Source: Gammaproteobacteria bacterium
GTDB lineage: Bacteria; Pseudomonadota; Gammaproteobacteria; Chromatiales; Chromatiaceae
NCBI GenBank assembly: GCA_030594925.1
Contig: JAUVEG010000091.1
Span: forward strand, 1 to 5,987
Reading direction: 5' to 3'
Length of the DNA: 5,987 nucleotides
Made by a program: the position numbers and the translations under genes. Position 1 is the first letter of the stretch. Every line of letters starts with the position of its first letter. Below the pieces are notes generated by a model. The model was not told the DNA's origin. It ran no database searches and saw nothing but the letters and a program-made list of their open reading frames with translations. Below are positions 1 to 5,916 of the stretch, piece after piece.

Positions 1-677
<677 letters not shown>

Positions 678-697
678 TTATTCAAATAAAGCAAATT

Positions 698-868
698 GTA
701 ACTATCCAGTATTTTCAATAACGCACAAAACAGACACGGCTATTGGGTGTATCTGGAAGAAACGTTGGAGGCATGGATGCCGACACGAGTCTACATGGAT
801 GTATTCACGACGTTTTCTGGAAGATATGTCCGATAGCCGTGACGACCCAGAATGAGCTGAATAGTTAC
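698..868. mobile_element. 171-bp MITE-like element with terminal inverted repeats and 8-bp target duplication, inserted between groES and groEL
   Basis: The ends are 12-bp inverted repeats: GTAACTATCCAG at 698-709 and CTGAATAGTTAC at 857-868, with one mismatch. Directly outside them are identical 8-mers, AGCAAATT at 690-697 and AGCAAATT at 869-876, the footprint of a transposition event. A second, longer inverted pair lies inside: CACGGCTAT at 735-743 and ATAGCCGTG at 833-841. Pairing continues imperfectly, with many G-U pairs, through 735-765 and 810-841, so the RNA would fold into a long hairpin. CATGGATG occurs twice in the centre (772-779, 794-801). There is no credible reading frame, so the element is non-autonomous. 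Removing it with one target copy leaves a 36-bp groES-groEL gap, normal for this operon. The right arm matches a partial copy at 5917-5987. The transposase family that mobilised it is unknown to me. Confidence 0.85.
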
Positions 869-874
869 AGCAAA

Positions 875-1165
875 TTAACCTTCGATGACACCCATGATGT
901 CATCTTCTTTCATTACGAGGACATCTTCACCGTCAACTTTGACTTCGGTGCCGGCATATTTGCCAAACAGCACCTTGTCGCCAACCTTGACGTCAAGAGG
1001 ACGGACTTCACCGTTGTCCAGAATAGTACCGCGACCGATGGCCAGTACTTCGCCTTCGATGGGTTTCTCGGTTGCGCTGTCGGGCAGTACGATGCCGCCG
1101 GCGCTGGTGCGTTCTTCTTCCATGCGGCGTACTACCACACGGTCATGCAAAGGACGAATGCTCAT
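875..1165 (-). CDS. groS: 10-kDa co-chaperonin GroES
   Basis: Heptameric lid that binds the GroEL ring and controls release of folded substrate in the cytoplasm. The 96-residue product has the family's usual length and opens with [14 protein letters not shown]. The mobile loop that docks onto GroEL is at about residues 17-35, with the GGIVLP core. The conserved GEVLAIG and [17 protein letters not shown] segments follow, and the C-terminus is DDIMGVIEG. The ATG at 1163-1165 has an AGGAG site ten bases upstream (complement of 1176-1180). The TAA stop (complement of 875-877) overlaps the 8-bp target duplication of the downstream miniature element, so the insertion fell right at the stop codon without changing the protein. 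It is the first gene of the operon, driven by the CIRCE-containing promoter. Confidence 0.98.
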   Translation of the reverse strand: MSIRPLHDRVVVRRMEEERTSAGGIVLPDSATEKPIEGEVLAIGRGTILDNGEVRPLDVKVGDKVLFGKYAGTEVKVDGEDVLVMKEDDIMGVIEG

Positions 1166-1205
1166 GGATTTACATCTCCTGATGGATTTCTAAAACAGAG
1201 CGCTG

Positions 1206-1232
1206 TTAGCACTCATCAAATTCGAGTGCTAA
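1206..1232. promoter_or_regulatory. CIRCE operator (HrcA binding site) of groESL
   Basis: Perfect match to the CIRCE consensus: TTAGCACTC at 1206-1214, a 9-base spacer, and GAGTGCTAA at 1224-1232. HrcA binds this inverted repeat and represses chaperone genes until heat or misfolded protein titrates GroEL away from it; that is established for the family. Here it abuts the -10 box and covers the presumed transcription start, 41 bp upstream of groES, the expected position for repression. hrcA itself is not in the window. Confidence 0.97.
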
Positions 1233-1259
1233 TAATAGGGGCTAAAACAGAAAGGTCAA
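1232..1259 (-). promoter_or_regulatory. groESL promoter (sigma-70 type, with possible overlapping sigma-32 elements)
   Basis: Read on the minus strand, TTGACC (complement of 1254-1259) is followed after 16 bases by TATTAT (complement of 1232-1237), a good housekeeping promoter. The same stretch also reads CTTGAC, 13 bases, then CCCCTATT, which resembles the sigma-32 pattern CTTGAA-N13/14-CCCCAT. The -10 box touches the CIRCE operator. The sigma-70 call is strong; the sigma-32 overlap is suggested by sequence only. Confidence 0.8.
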
Positions 1260-1304
1260 GAGGGAAGGGGATATTTTGTTGGTTTGAAAGATCAATCAAA
1301 AATA

Positions 1305-1340
1305 TTTTCACCACAGATTCACACAGGTAAACACAGATTA
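1305..1340. repeat. CCACAGAT-type dispersed repeat, left copy
   Basis: Contains CCACAGATTCACACAGG followed by TAAACACAGATT. It is an imperfect inverted counterpart of 1551-1589 and belongs with the palindrome at 3340-3407. I recognise the wording (CCACAGAT...ACACAGAT and its complement) as a short intergenic repeat common in many bacterial genomes. It lies upstream of the groESL promoter and contains no gene. Confidence 0.75.
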
Positions 1341-1550
1341 GATTATCGAATGTTAAGGCGCTGCCTGCGTTAAATGCTGGCATGAGCATCGGGCTGGTTT
1401 GCGTCTCTTTTCAATCGTGGCCAGATTGAGTACTCCTGTGTTTTGTGTCAGCGCTTCCTGTTGGAGCGGTCTTCTGGCCGTGAAAAAGTTGTCAGACAGG
1501 TGGTCGTGAAGATTCTACTGACCAACAGTTAACGCAGACAGAGCCAATGT
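1341..1550. other. Non-coding spacer enclosed by inverted repeat copies
   Basis: About 210 bases between the two inverted CCACAGAT-type copies. I see no gene with a start codon and ribosome site, no tRNA-like fold and no convincing promoter. GGCCAGA at 1419-1425 and TCTGGCC at 1473-1479 form a 7-bp inverted pair around a loop of 47 bases. A minus-strand frame stays open for roughly 50 codons ending at 1353 but has no ATG. It could be the interior of a decayed mobile element. Confidence 0.5.
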
Positions 1551-1589
1551 AAAAATATCTGTGTGCATCCGTGTTCATCTGTGGTTAAA
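1551..1589. repeat. CCACAGAT-type dispersed repeat, right copy (inverted)
   Basis: Reads ATCTGTGTGCATCCGTG, then TTCATCTGTGGTTAAA. It is inverted relative to 1305-1340 and shares GTGTTCATCTGTGGTTAA with the right arm of 3340-3407. It sits just beyond the rpmG terminator. Confidence 0.8.
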
Positions 1590-1609
1590 CATTCACTCTA
1601 TGACTGTGC

Positions 1610-1637
1610 AAAAAAAACCCGCCGGGCGAGGCGGGTT
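1610..1637 (-). terminator. Rho-independent terminator of rpmBG
   Basis: On the minus strand an 8-bp stem AACCCGCC/GGCGGGTT (right arm 1630-1637, left arm 1616-1623) encloses a 6-base loop and is followed by a run of eight T (complement of 1610-1617). It begins 25 bases after the rpmG stop codon. The plus strand lacks a matching T tract, so it is one-directional. Confidence 0.95.
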
Positions 1638-1662
1638 CTCTATCAAGCGGGAAAGATCAGGG

Positions 1663-1830
1663 TTATTTGATCTTGGCCTCTTTGTACATTACGTGCTTGC
1701 GGACGACGGGATCATATTTTTTGATCTCCATCTTTCCGGACATGTTGCGCTTGTTTTTGGTTGTGGTATAGAAGTGTCCTGTTTTAGCACTGGATACCAG
1801 GCGGATTTTTTCACGAATTGATTTTGCCAT
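1663..1830 (-). CDS. rpmG: 50S ribosomal protein L33
   Basis: Small basic protein of the large ribosomal subunit. The 55 residues are the usual length for the proteobacterial form: [14 protein letters not shown], then [13 protein letters not shown], then [19 protein letters not shown]. It contains no cysteine, so it is the zinc-independent form rather than the CxxC form. The ATG at 1828-1830 has a GGAG ribosome site that directly adjoins the rpmB TAG stop, leaving an 11-base gap between the genes, which suggests coupled translation. It is the second gene of a two-gene operon with rpmB and is followed closely by a strong terminator. Confidence 0.98.
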   Translation of the reverse strand: MAKSIREKIRLVSSAKTGHFYTTTKNKRNMSGKMEIKKYDPVVRKHVMYKEAKIK

Positions 1831-1841
1831 CAGAATATCTC

Positions 1842-2078
1842 CTAGATTTTCTCGCCACGCGCACGCATGTCGGTCAGAACCGCGTCGATGCCGTTTTTAT
1901 CGATAATACGCATTCCATTGGCGGAGACGCGCAGGCGCACCCAGCGTTTTTCGCTCTGCACCCAGAAACGGTGCTTGTGCAGATTTGGCAGAAAACGTCT
2001 TTTGGTTTTGTTGTGTGCATGGGAAACATTGTTTCCGGAAACAGGACGTTTACCGGTTACCTGGCAAACTTTTGACAT
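1842..2078 (-). CDS. rpmB: 50S ribosomal protein L28
   Basis: Component of the large ribosomal subunit. The 78-residue product has exactly the usual gammaproteobacterial length. It shows the hallmark start [12 protein letters not shown], then [20 protein letters not shown], and ends RARGEKI. C5 is the only cysteine, so no zinc-binding CxxC pair is present. The ATG at 2076-2078 follows a GAGG ribosome site ten bases upstream. It heads the rpmB-rpmG operon, a very conserved arrangement, with a promoter at 2157-2185 and a hairpin in its leader. Confidence 0.98.
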   Translation of the reverse strand: MSKVCQVTGKRPVSGNNVSHAHNKTKRRFLPNLHKHRFWVQSEKRWVRLRVSANGMRIIDKNGIDAVLTDMRARGEKI

Positions 2079-2111
2079 GGTTCTAGCCTCAATCAGAATT
2101 CGGTTTCAATA

Positions 2112-2142
2112 CACCTGGGGAGTCTGAATTTCTACCCCGGTG
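2112..2142 (-). promoter_or_regulatory. Hairpin in the rpmB leader RNA
   Basis: CACC and GGGG (complement of 2135-2142) can pair with CCCC and GGTG (complement of 2112-2120) around a 14-base loop, with one bulged A. This gives an 8-bp stem between the promoter and the ribosome site. There is no T tract, so it is not a simple terminator. It may affect RNA stability or ribosomal-protein feedback; that role is a guess. Confidence 0.4.
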
Positions 2143-2156
2143 CGCGAAGAGGCGAA

Positions 2157-2185
2157 TTTATACCAGAGTTACTGCATAACATCAA
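2157..2185 (-). promoter_or_regulatory. rpmBG promoter (sigma-70 type)
   Basis: On the minus strand TTGATG (complement of 2180-2185) is separated by exactly 17 bases from TATAAA (complement of 2157-2162). This near-consensus pair lies about 80 bases upstream of the rpmB start. It begins only about 40 bases after the apbE stop codon, and no hairpin terminator separates the two, so read-through from apbE is possible. Confidence 0.85.
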
Positions 2186-2225
2186 GAAAATTTCTGAAAA
2201 TTTACTCTCTCCCGGATCCTGAAAT

Positions 2226-3260
2226 TTACGGCTCTGAAGGGGTATTTGTTATATATTTCATCATCTTGTCGCTGCTTATCGTTGTGAGTTTATCATCATC
2301 ACCCTCGATGAACATCGCTGCCATTTGCAGTGAGTTGGCAAGTTCCACTCCCTTGCGTGAGCCAATCACGCTAAAGGCGGTTGCCCAGGCATCTGCCGAG
2401 AGGCAATCCGTGGTAATCACTGTCACGGAGGCGGGATTATGCGTCACCGGTCTGCCTGTGAGCGGATCAATAATATGTGAATAGCGTTTGCCATCAATCT
2501 CGACAAAATTACGATAATCGCCGGAGGTGGCAACGGCGGCATCGGTCACGCTCAATATGACAGCTGCCGAGCGCAGTTTTTCGATGTGAGGATATTCGAT
2601 CGCAACTCTCCATGGTTCTGCTTTTGGATTATTCCCGGAAATGCGCATTTCACCACCAATCTCTACCAGGTAATTCTCTATGCCCTGCGCTGAAACAAGC
2701 CGCGCAACTTCATCTACTGCATAGCCTTTGGCAATTGCAGAGAGGTCAAGCTGGAGTTGCGGGATGCTTTTACGCATGCGTATTGCTGAATCATCCAGCA
2801 GCAACTTCTCAAGGCCGGTGTGCTGCAGTATTGATTTGATCTGCAAATCATCAGGAATCCCCTGTTGGGGGAGGGTGTGTCCAAATCCCCAAAGTTCGAC
2901 CAGAGGCGATACCGTGGGATCGAAAGCTCCGCCTGATTGTTGATAAATCCGCGTTGCCTTCTGCAGTAGTGAATGTGTTTGCGGGGAGATGTCGAACCAC
3001 TCTGTTGAGGTAGAGCTATTAAAGCGACTGATCTCCGAATCTGCGCGCCAGGTGGACATCAGTGCATTGATGTTTTCCAGCGAGCTCTCGATTTGCAGCT
3101 GCAGTTGTCCGCTTCGGGTCCCTGTCGGGAGATTCGGGATAGTCAGCGACCAGGTGGTTCCCATGGTCTTGCCATGGAGTCTGACAGGGGGCTCCACTCG
3201 ATCGCAGCCTATCAGGCTGAGCAGTATGAACAGAGGCAGAAGGATTGAAGTCATTTTCAT
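2226..3260 (-). CDS. apbE: ApbE-family FAD:protein FMN transferase, lipoprotein
   Basis: Transfers FMN from FAD onto Thr/Ser of exported target proteins such as NqrB/NqrC, RnfD/RnfG and other FMN-binding-domain proteins, on the periplasmic side of the inner membrane. The 344-residue length is typical. Residues 1-19 are a lipoprotein signal with lipobox LIGC and lipidated C19; Asp at +2 predicts retention at the inner membrane. Family motifs run in order: GKTMGTTW (30-37), TWRADSEISRFN (70-81), GGAFDPTVSPLVELWGF (110-126), DLSAIAKGYAVD (172-183), VEIGGEM (199-205), ATSGDYRNF (244-252), SHIIDPLTG (261-269) and ADAWATA (289-295). D290 and T294 match the Mg-binding pair of characterised members. 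The ATG at 3258-3260 follows TAGGA at suitable spacing; a second ATG two codons later is less well placed. It is divergent from glnK, and no flavoprotein target gene is in the window. Confidence 0.95.
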   Translation of the reverse strand: MKMTSILLPLFILLSLIGCDRVEPPVRLHGKTMGTTWSLTIPNLPTGTRSGQLQLQIESSLENINALMSTWRADSEISRFNSSTSTEWFDISPQTHSLLQKATRIYQQSGGAFDPTVSPLVELWGFGHTLPQQGIPDDLQIKSILQHTGLEKLLLDDSAIRMRKSIPQLQLDLSAIAKGYAVDEVARLVSAQGIENYLVEIGGEMRISGNNPKAEPWRVAIEYPHIEKLRSAAVILSVTDAAVATSGDYRNFVEIDGKRYSHIIDPLTGRPVTHNPASVTVITTDCLSADAWATAFSVIGSRKGVELANSLQMAAMFIEGDDDKLTTISSDKMMKYITNTPSEP

Positions 3261-3297
3261 AGTTGAATCCTAAAGATTATTCTCTCTACATTCAATA

Positions 3298-3316
3298 GCG
3301 CACCAATAGAGTGCGC
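3298..3316. promoter_or_regulatory. Candidate NtrC (NRI) enhancer dyad upstream of glnK
   Basis: A perfect 6-bp inverted repeat, GCGCAC (3298-3303), 7 bases, GTGCGC (3311-3316). It fits the NtrC pattern TGCAC-N7-GTGCA in its GCAC-N7-GTGC core. Its centre is about 150 bases upstream of the predicted sigma-54 start, a normal enhancer distance. A weaker overlapping half-site follows at 3315-3329. Because it also lies 38-56 bases upstream of apbE, it could instead act on that gene. Confidence 0.6.
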
Positions 3317-3339
3317 ACCATTGAGGTCAATGCCTTTTT

Positions 3340-3407
3340 TTAACCACAGATGCACGCAGATATTTTTCTTTTTTAATCTGTGTTTATCCGTGTTCATCTG
3401 TGGTTAA
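3340..3407. repeat. Palindromic CCACAGAT-type repeat between the NtrC-like dyad and the sigma-54 promoter
   Basis: TTAACCACAGATG at 3340-3352 pairs perfectly (13 bp) with CATCTGTGGTTAA at 3395-3407, and pairing continues imperfectly inward through GCACGCAGAT and ATCTGTGTTTATCCG. It is a compact, two-armed version of the repeat at 1305-1340 and 1551-1589. It has no T tract in a position to terminate any known transcript. Confidence 0.85.
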
Positions 3408-3431
3408 GCATTTTCTCATTTATTTCAAGAA

Positions 3432-3449
3432 TTGGCACGCTAATTGCTT
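3432..3449 (+). promoter_or_regulatory. Sigma-54 (RpoN) promoter of glnK-amtB
   Basis: TTGGCACGCTAATTGCTT matches the -24/-12 consensus TGGCACG-N4-TTGCW exactly: GG at 3434-3435 and GC at 3446-3447 are 10 bases apart. Transcription should start near 3459, about 55 bases before glnK. RpoN promoters need an activator; NtrC, expressed under nitrogen limitation, is the standard one for glnK-amtB. Confidence 0.93.
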
Positions 3450-3464
3450 CTGAGGTAACTGCAG

Positions 3465-3478
3465 GCCGGAAAACCGGC
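3465..3478 (+). other. Short hairpin at the 5' end of the glnK transcript
   Basis: GCCGG (3465-3469), loop AAAA, CCGGC (3474-3478). It falls within the first 20 or so bases of the predicted transcript, so it may protect the RNA 5' end. It has no T tract adjacent. The role is speculative. Confidence 0.35.
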
Positions 3479-3508
3479 GAAAATAACTTTTCACATTGAC
3501 TGGAGTAG

Positions 3509-3853
<345 letters not shown>

Positions 3854-3872
3854 AATCACAGGAGACCTATCG

Positions 3873-5183
3873 ATGAGTAAATTAAAACTATCCAATAAAG
3901 TGATTGCAGGGGCATCGACTATGGCTGCTGCGATCCTTCCGTCTATTGCTTTCGCTGAAGATGCGGTGCTCAACAGCGGAGATACCGCGTGGATGCTGAT
4001 GGCAACCGCGCTGGTGCTGTTTATGACCATTCCCGGCCTGAGCCTCTTCTACGCCGGTATGACGCGCGCAAAAAATGGCCTGTCGGTGATGATGCAGTGT
4101 TTTGCCATCACTGCTGTTATGACTGTTATCTGGGCGCTTTACGGCTACAGTATCGCCTTTGGCGGTGAGGGAGCCTACTGGGGAGGCCTCGACAAACTGT
4201 TTCTCTCCGGTTTGACCGTTGACAGTATGAGCGGCACGATTCCCGAGTCTGTCTTCATGACCTTTCAGATGACATTCGCCATCATTACTCCCGCGCTGAT
4301 TGTCGGCGCCTTTGCCGAGCGTATGAAGTTCTCTGCGATGCTGATCTTCATGGTGATCTGGGTGACTATCATTTATGCGCCTATTACCCACTGGGTATGG
4401 GGTGACGGCGGGTTTCTGCTCGACGCGGGGATCCTCGATTTCGCAGGTGGCACCGTGGTGCATATCAACGCTGGAGTCGCCGGTCTGGTTGCTGCAATCG
4501 TTGTCGGCAAGCGCAAAGGTTACCAGAAGACGCCAATGCCTCCGCACAACCTGATGTTTACCATCGTTGGCGCAGCTATGCTGTGGGTTGGCTGGTTCGG
4601 TTTCAATGCAGGCAGTGCGCTGGCTGCAGATGGTACTGCCGGCATGGCAATGGCTGTTACCCAGATTGCTGCTGCGATGGCTGCAGTTGTGTGGATGCTG
4701 GCAGAGTGGATTACCCACGGCAAGCCGAGCGTACTGGGTATCGCGTCCGGCGGGGTGGCGGGTCTTGTCGCAATTACGCCGGCTGCAGGATTTGTTGGCC
4801 CCATGGGCGCTTTGGCGATCGGCGCGGCTTCCGGACTTGGTTGTTTCATCGCGGCGGTAAAGATCAAGCCTGCTCTGGGTTTTGACGATTCGCTGGATGC
4901 CTTTAGCGTCCACGGTGTCGGCGGCATCATCGGTGCTTTGCTGACCGGTGTCTTCTGTGCGACCTCACTCGGCGGCGCAGGTTTCGGTGACGGCAATGAC
5001 AGTATTTCCAGCCAGGTGATGACGCAGGCTTATGGCATCGGTGTTGTTGTTGTCTACACAGCCGTGGTGACTTTCATCATCCTGAAAGTGCTCGATCTGC
5101 TGATCGGTTTGCGTGTGACCGAGGAGGAGGAGACAGAAGGCCTCGATATCTCTCAACACGATGAGCGCGCTTATATCCTCTGA
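3873..5183 (+). CDS. amtB: Ammonium transporter AmtB
   Basis: Trimeric inner-membrane channel that takes up ammonium. The 436-residue product carries a signal peptide (cut probably after SIAFA, residue 28) followed by about 11 membrane helices, as in Escherichia AmtB. Key residues are present, using the Escherichia mature numbering in brackets: F131 and F135 (gate, F103/F107), W176 (W148), D189 (D160), the twin pore histidines H197 (H168) and H347 (H318), and S248 in WFGFNAGSA (S219). The C-terminal tail IGLRVTEEEETEGLDISQHD is the GlnK contact region. The ATG at 3873 follows AGGAGA seven bases upstream. The frame stays open back to 3696, but that stretch overlaps glnK and would place extra residues before the signal peptide, so it is not used. 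A strong terminator follows. Confidence 0.97.
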   Translation: MSKLKLSNKVIAGASTMAAAILPSIAFAEDAVLNSGDTAWMLMATALVLFMTIPGLSLFYAGMTRAKNGLSVMMQCFAITAVMTVIWALYGYSIAFGGEGAYWGGLDKLFLSGLTVDSMSGTIPESVFMTFQMTFAIITPALIVGAFAERMKFSAMLIFMVIWVTIIYAPITHWVWGDGGFLLDAGILDFAGGTVVHINAGVAGLVAAIVVGKRKGYQKTPMPPHNLMFTIVGAAMLWVGWFGFNAGSALAADGTAGMAMAVTQIAAAMAAVVWMLAEWITHGKPSVLGIASGGVAGLVAITPAAGFVGPMGALAIGAASGLGCFIAAVKIKPALGFDDSLDAFSVHGVGGIIGALLTGVFCATSLGGAGFGDGNDSISSQVMTQAYGIGVVVVYTAVVTFIILKVLDLLIGLRVTEEEETEGLDISQHDERAYIL

Positions 5184-5204
5184 TTGTTCCTGATCAGATT
5201 TGAA

Positions 5205-5242
5205 GCATAAAAAACCGGAGCAGATGCTCCGGTTTTTTATGC
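5205..5242. terminator. Strong bidirectional hairpin terminator after amtB
   Basis: A perfect 17-bp inverted repeat (5205-5221 with 5226-5242) with loop AGAT. The core is CCGGAGC/GCTCCGG, with six T after it on the plus strand and six T on the minus strand. It ends glnK-amtB 21 bases after the amtB stop and can also stop transcripts from the convergent kbp gene. Confidence 0.95.
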
Positions 5243-5254
5243 AAAGTTTGCAGT

Positions 5255-5328
5255 CGTAGGGCGCAATAACCAACGGGCATTGCGCCGCATGAATTGGTGT
5301 AATGCGCTATCGCTTATTACACCCTACG
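5255..5328. repeat. Cruciform-type intergenic repeat (CGTAGGG...CCCTACG)
   Basis: The outer ends CGTAGGG (5255-5261) and CCCTACG (5322-5328) pair. Inside are two separate hairpins: GGCGCAAT (5260-5267) with ATTGCGCC (5279-5286), and GGTGTAAT (5295-5302) with ATTACACC (5316-5323). The result is a three-armed fold. The wording (GTAGGGYGCAATAA...) resembles a dispersed intergenic repeat I recall from many proteobacteria. It lies between convergent genes. Confidence 0.8.
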
Positions 5329-5378
5329 GAGTGATTTCAGCAACAAAAGCTTGCAGTGGGGATGACTCGATTAGAGTT

Positions 5379-5413
5379 CTGCCAACTGCCAACTGCCGAC
5401 TGCCAACTGCCAA
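5379..5413. repeat. Five tandem CTGCCAA heptamers
   Basis: Five 7-base units in a row starting at 5379; the third is CTGCCGA and the others are identical. The array stops six bases before the stop codon of the convergent Kbp-like gene, so it lies in its 3' untranslated region. Such heptamer tracts occur as copy-variable repeats in bacteria. It is too short and too regular to be a CRISPR array. Confidence 0.9.
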
Positions 5414-5419
5414 CTTTCT

Positions 5420-5857
5420 TTATGCCAGCGGAATGCGGATTTTCTGTCCCGGATAGATCAGGTCAGGATCCTTGATTACTTCACGATTTGCCACAAAGAT
5501 ATCGTTGTATTTGTTGCCGTCGCCAAGATGTTTTTTTGCGATGGCCCACAGGGTATCTCCCTTCTCGATGGTGTAAAACTCTACTTCCTCAATAGTTTCA
5601 ATCTCTTCAGGTTTCAGTTCATCTGCCTTGACCTCCTTGATGCCGAAGATGTTGCCGGCCATCAAAACGGCCTTTTCAAATGCAGACTGGTCCTTCGCCT
5701 CTCCTGAAACTGTGGCGACACCGTCTTCAACCTCAACGTGCAGATTCTCCACCCCGGGATTGTCCTCCTCGATGTGTTTTTGAATTACCTCGGCAGGATC
5801 GTCGTCATCACCAAAAAGTTTTTTTCCAAGGTCGGATGCAAAATCAAATAGCCCCAT
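5420..5857 (-). CDS. kbp: BON and LysM domain protein, Kbp (YgaU) family
   Basis: Homologue of Escherichia Kbp/YgaU, a small potassium-binding protein described as a cytoplasmic K+ sensor needed for normal growth at high K+. The 145 residues compare with about 149 in that protein. The start MGLFDFASDLGKKLFG matches the family's N-terminus and has no signal peptide. A BON domain spans about 22-80 (VEDGVATVSGEA, then GNIFGIKEVK). A LysM domain spans about 93-142 (FYTIEKGDTLWAIAKKHLG, then ANREVI, then IYPGQKIRIP). The ATG at 5855-5857 has an AAGGAG site seven bases upstream. It is convergent with amtB. A 10-bp palindrome TGATTAATCA (5888-5897) and a miniature element begin just upstream; no clear promoter is visible between them and the gene. 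Potassium binding is taken from the family, not shown here. Confidence 0.92.
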   Translation of the reverse strand: MGLFDFASDLGKKLFGDDDDPAEVIQKHIEEDNPGVENLHVEVEDGVATVSGEAKDQSAFEKAVLMAGNIFGIKEVKADELKPEEIETIEEVEFYTIEKGDTLWAIAKKHLGDGNKYNDIFVANREVIKDPDLIYPGQKIRIPLA

Positions 5858-5916
5858 AAATTTCTCCTTTAAGTTGTGTGTAGTGGTTGATTAATCATGA
5901 TGTTTAAAAAAGTCCG

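Noticed and set aside
743..1330. Plus-strand open frame across the element, groES and its promoter
   Set aside because: It overlaps the real groES, the CIRCE operator and the promoter on the other strand; it is a chance frame.
1353..1510. Minus-strand frame open for about 50 codons between the inverted repeats
   Set aside because: It has no ATG or ribosome site and no recognised domain; it could be a remnant but cannot be supported as a gene.
3261..3330. Sigma-70 promoter for apbE
   Set aside because: Several weak boxes can be drawn (for example TTGACC-N16-TATTGG on the minus strand), but none is clearly better than chance.
3888..4913. 341-codon minus-strand open frame inside amtB
   Set aside because: It is an antisense shadow, rich in His, Arg and Ser with no domain; amtB is certain on the other strand.
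5379..5413. Possible CRISPR array
   Set aside because: The units are 7 bases with no spacers, so this is a simple tandem repeat.
5888..5897. TGATTAATCA palindrome upstream of kbp as an operator
   Set aside because: A 10-bp AT-rich palindrome is weak evidence alone; no promoter or known regulator motif could be tied to it.
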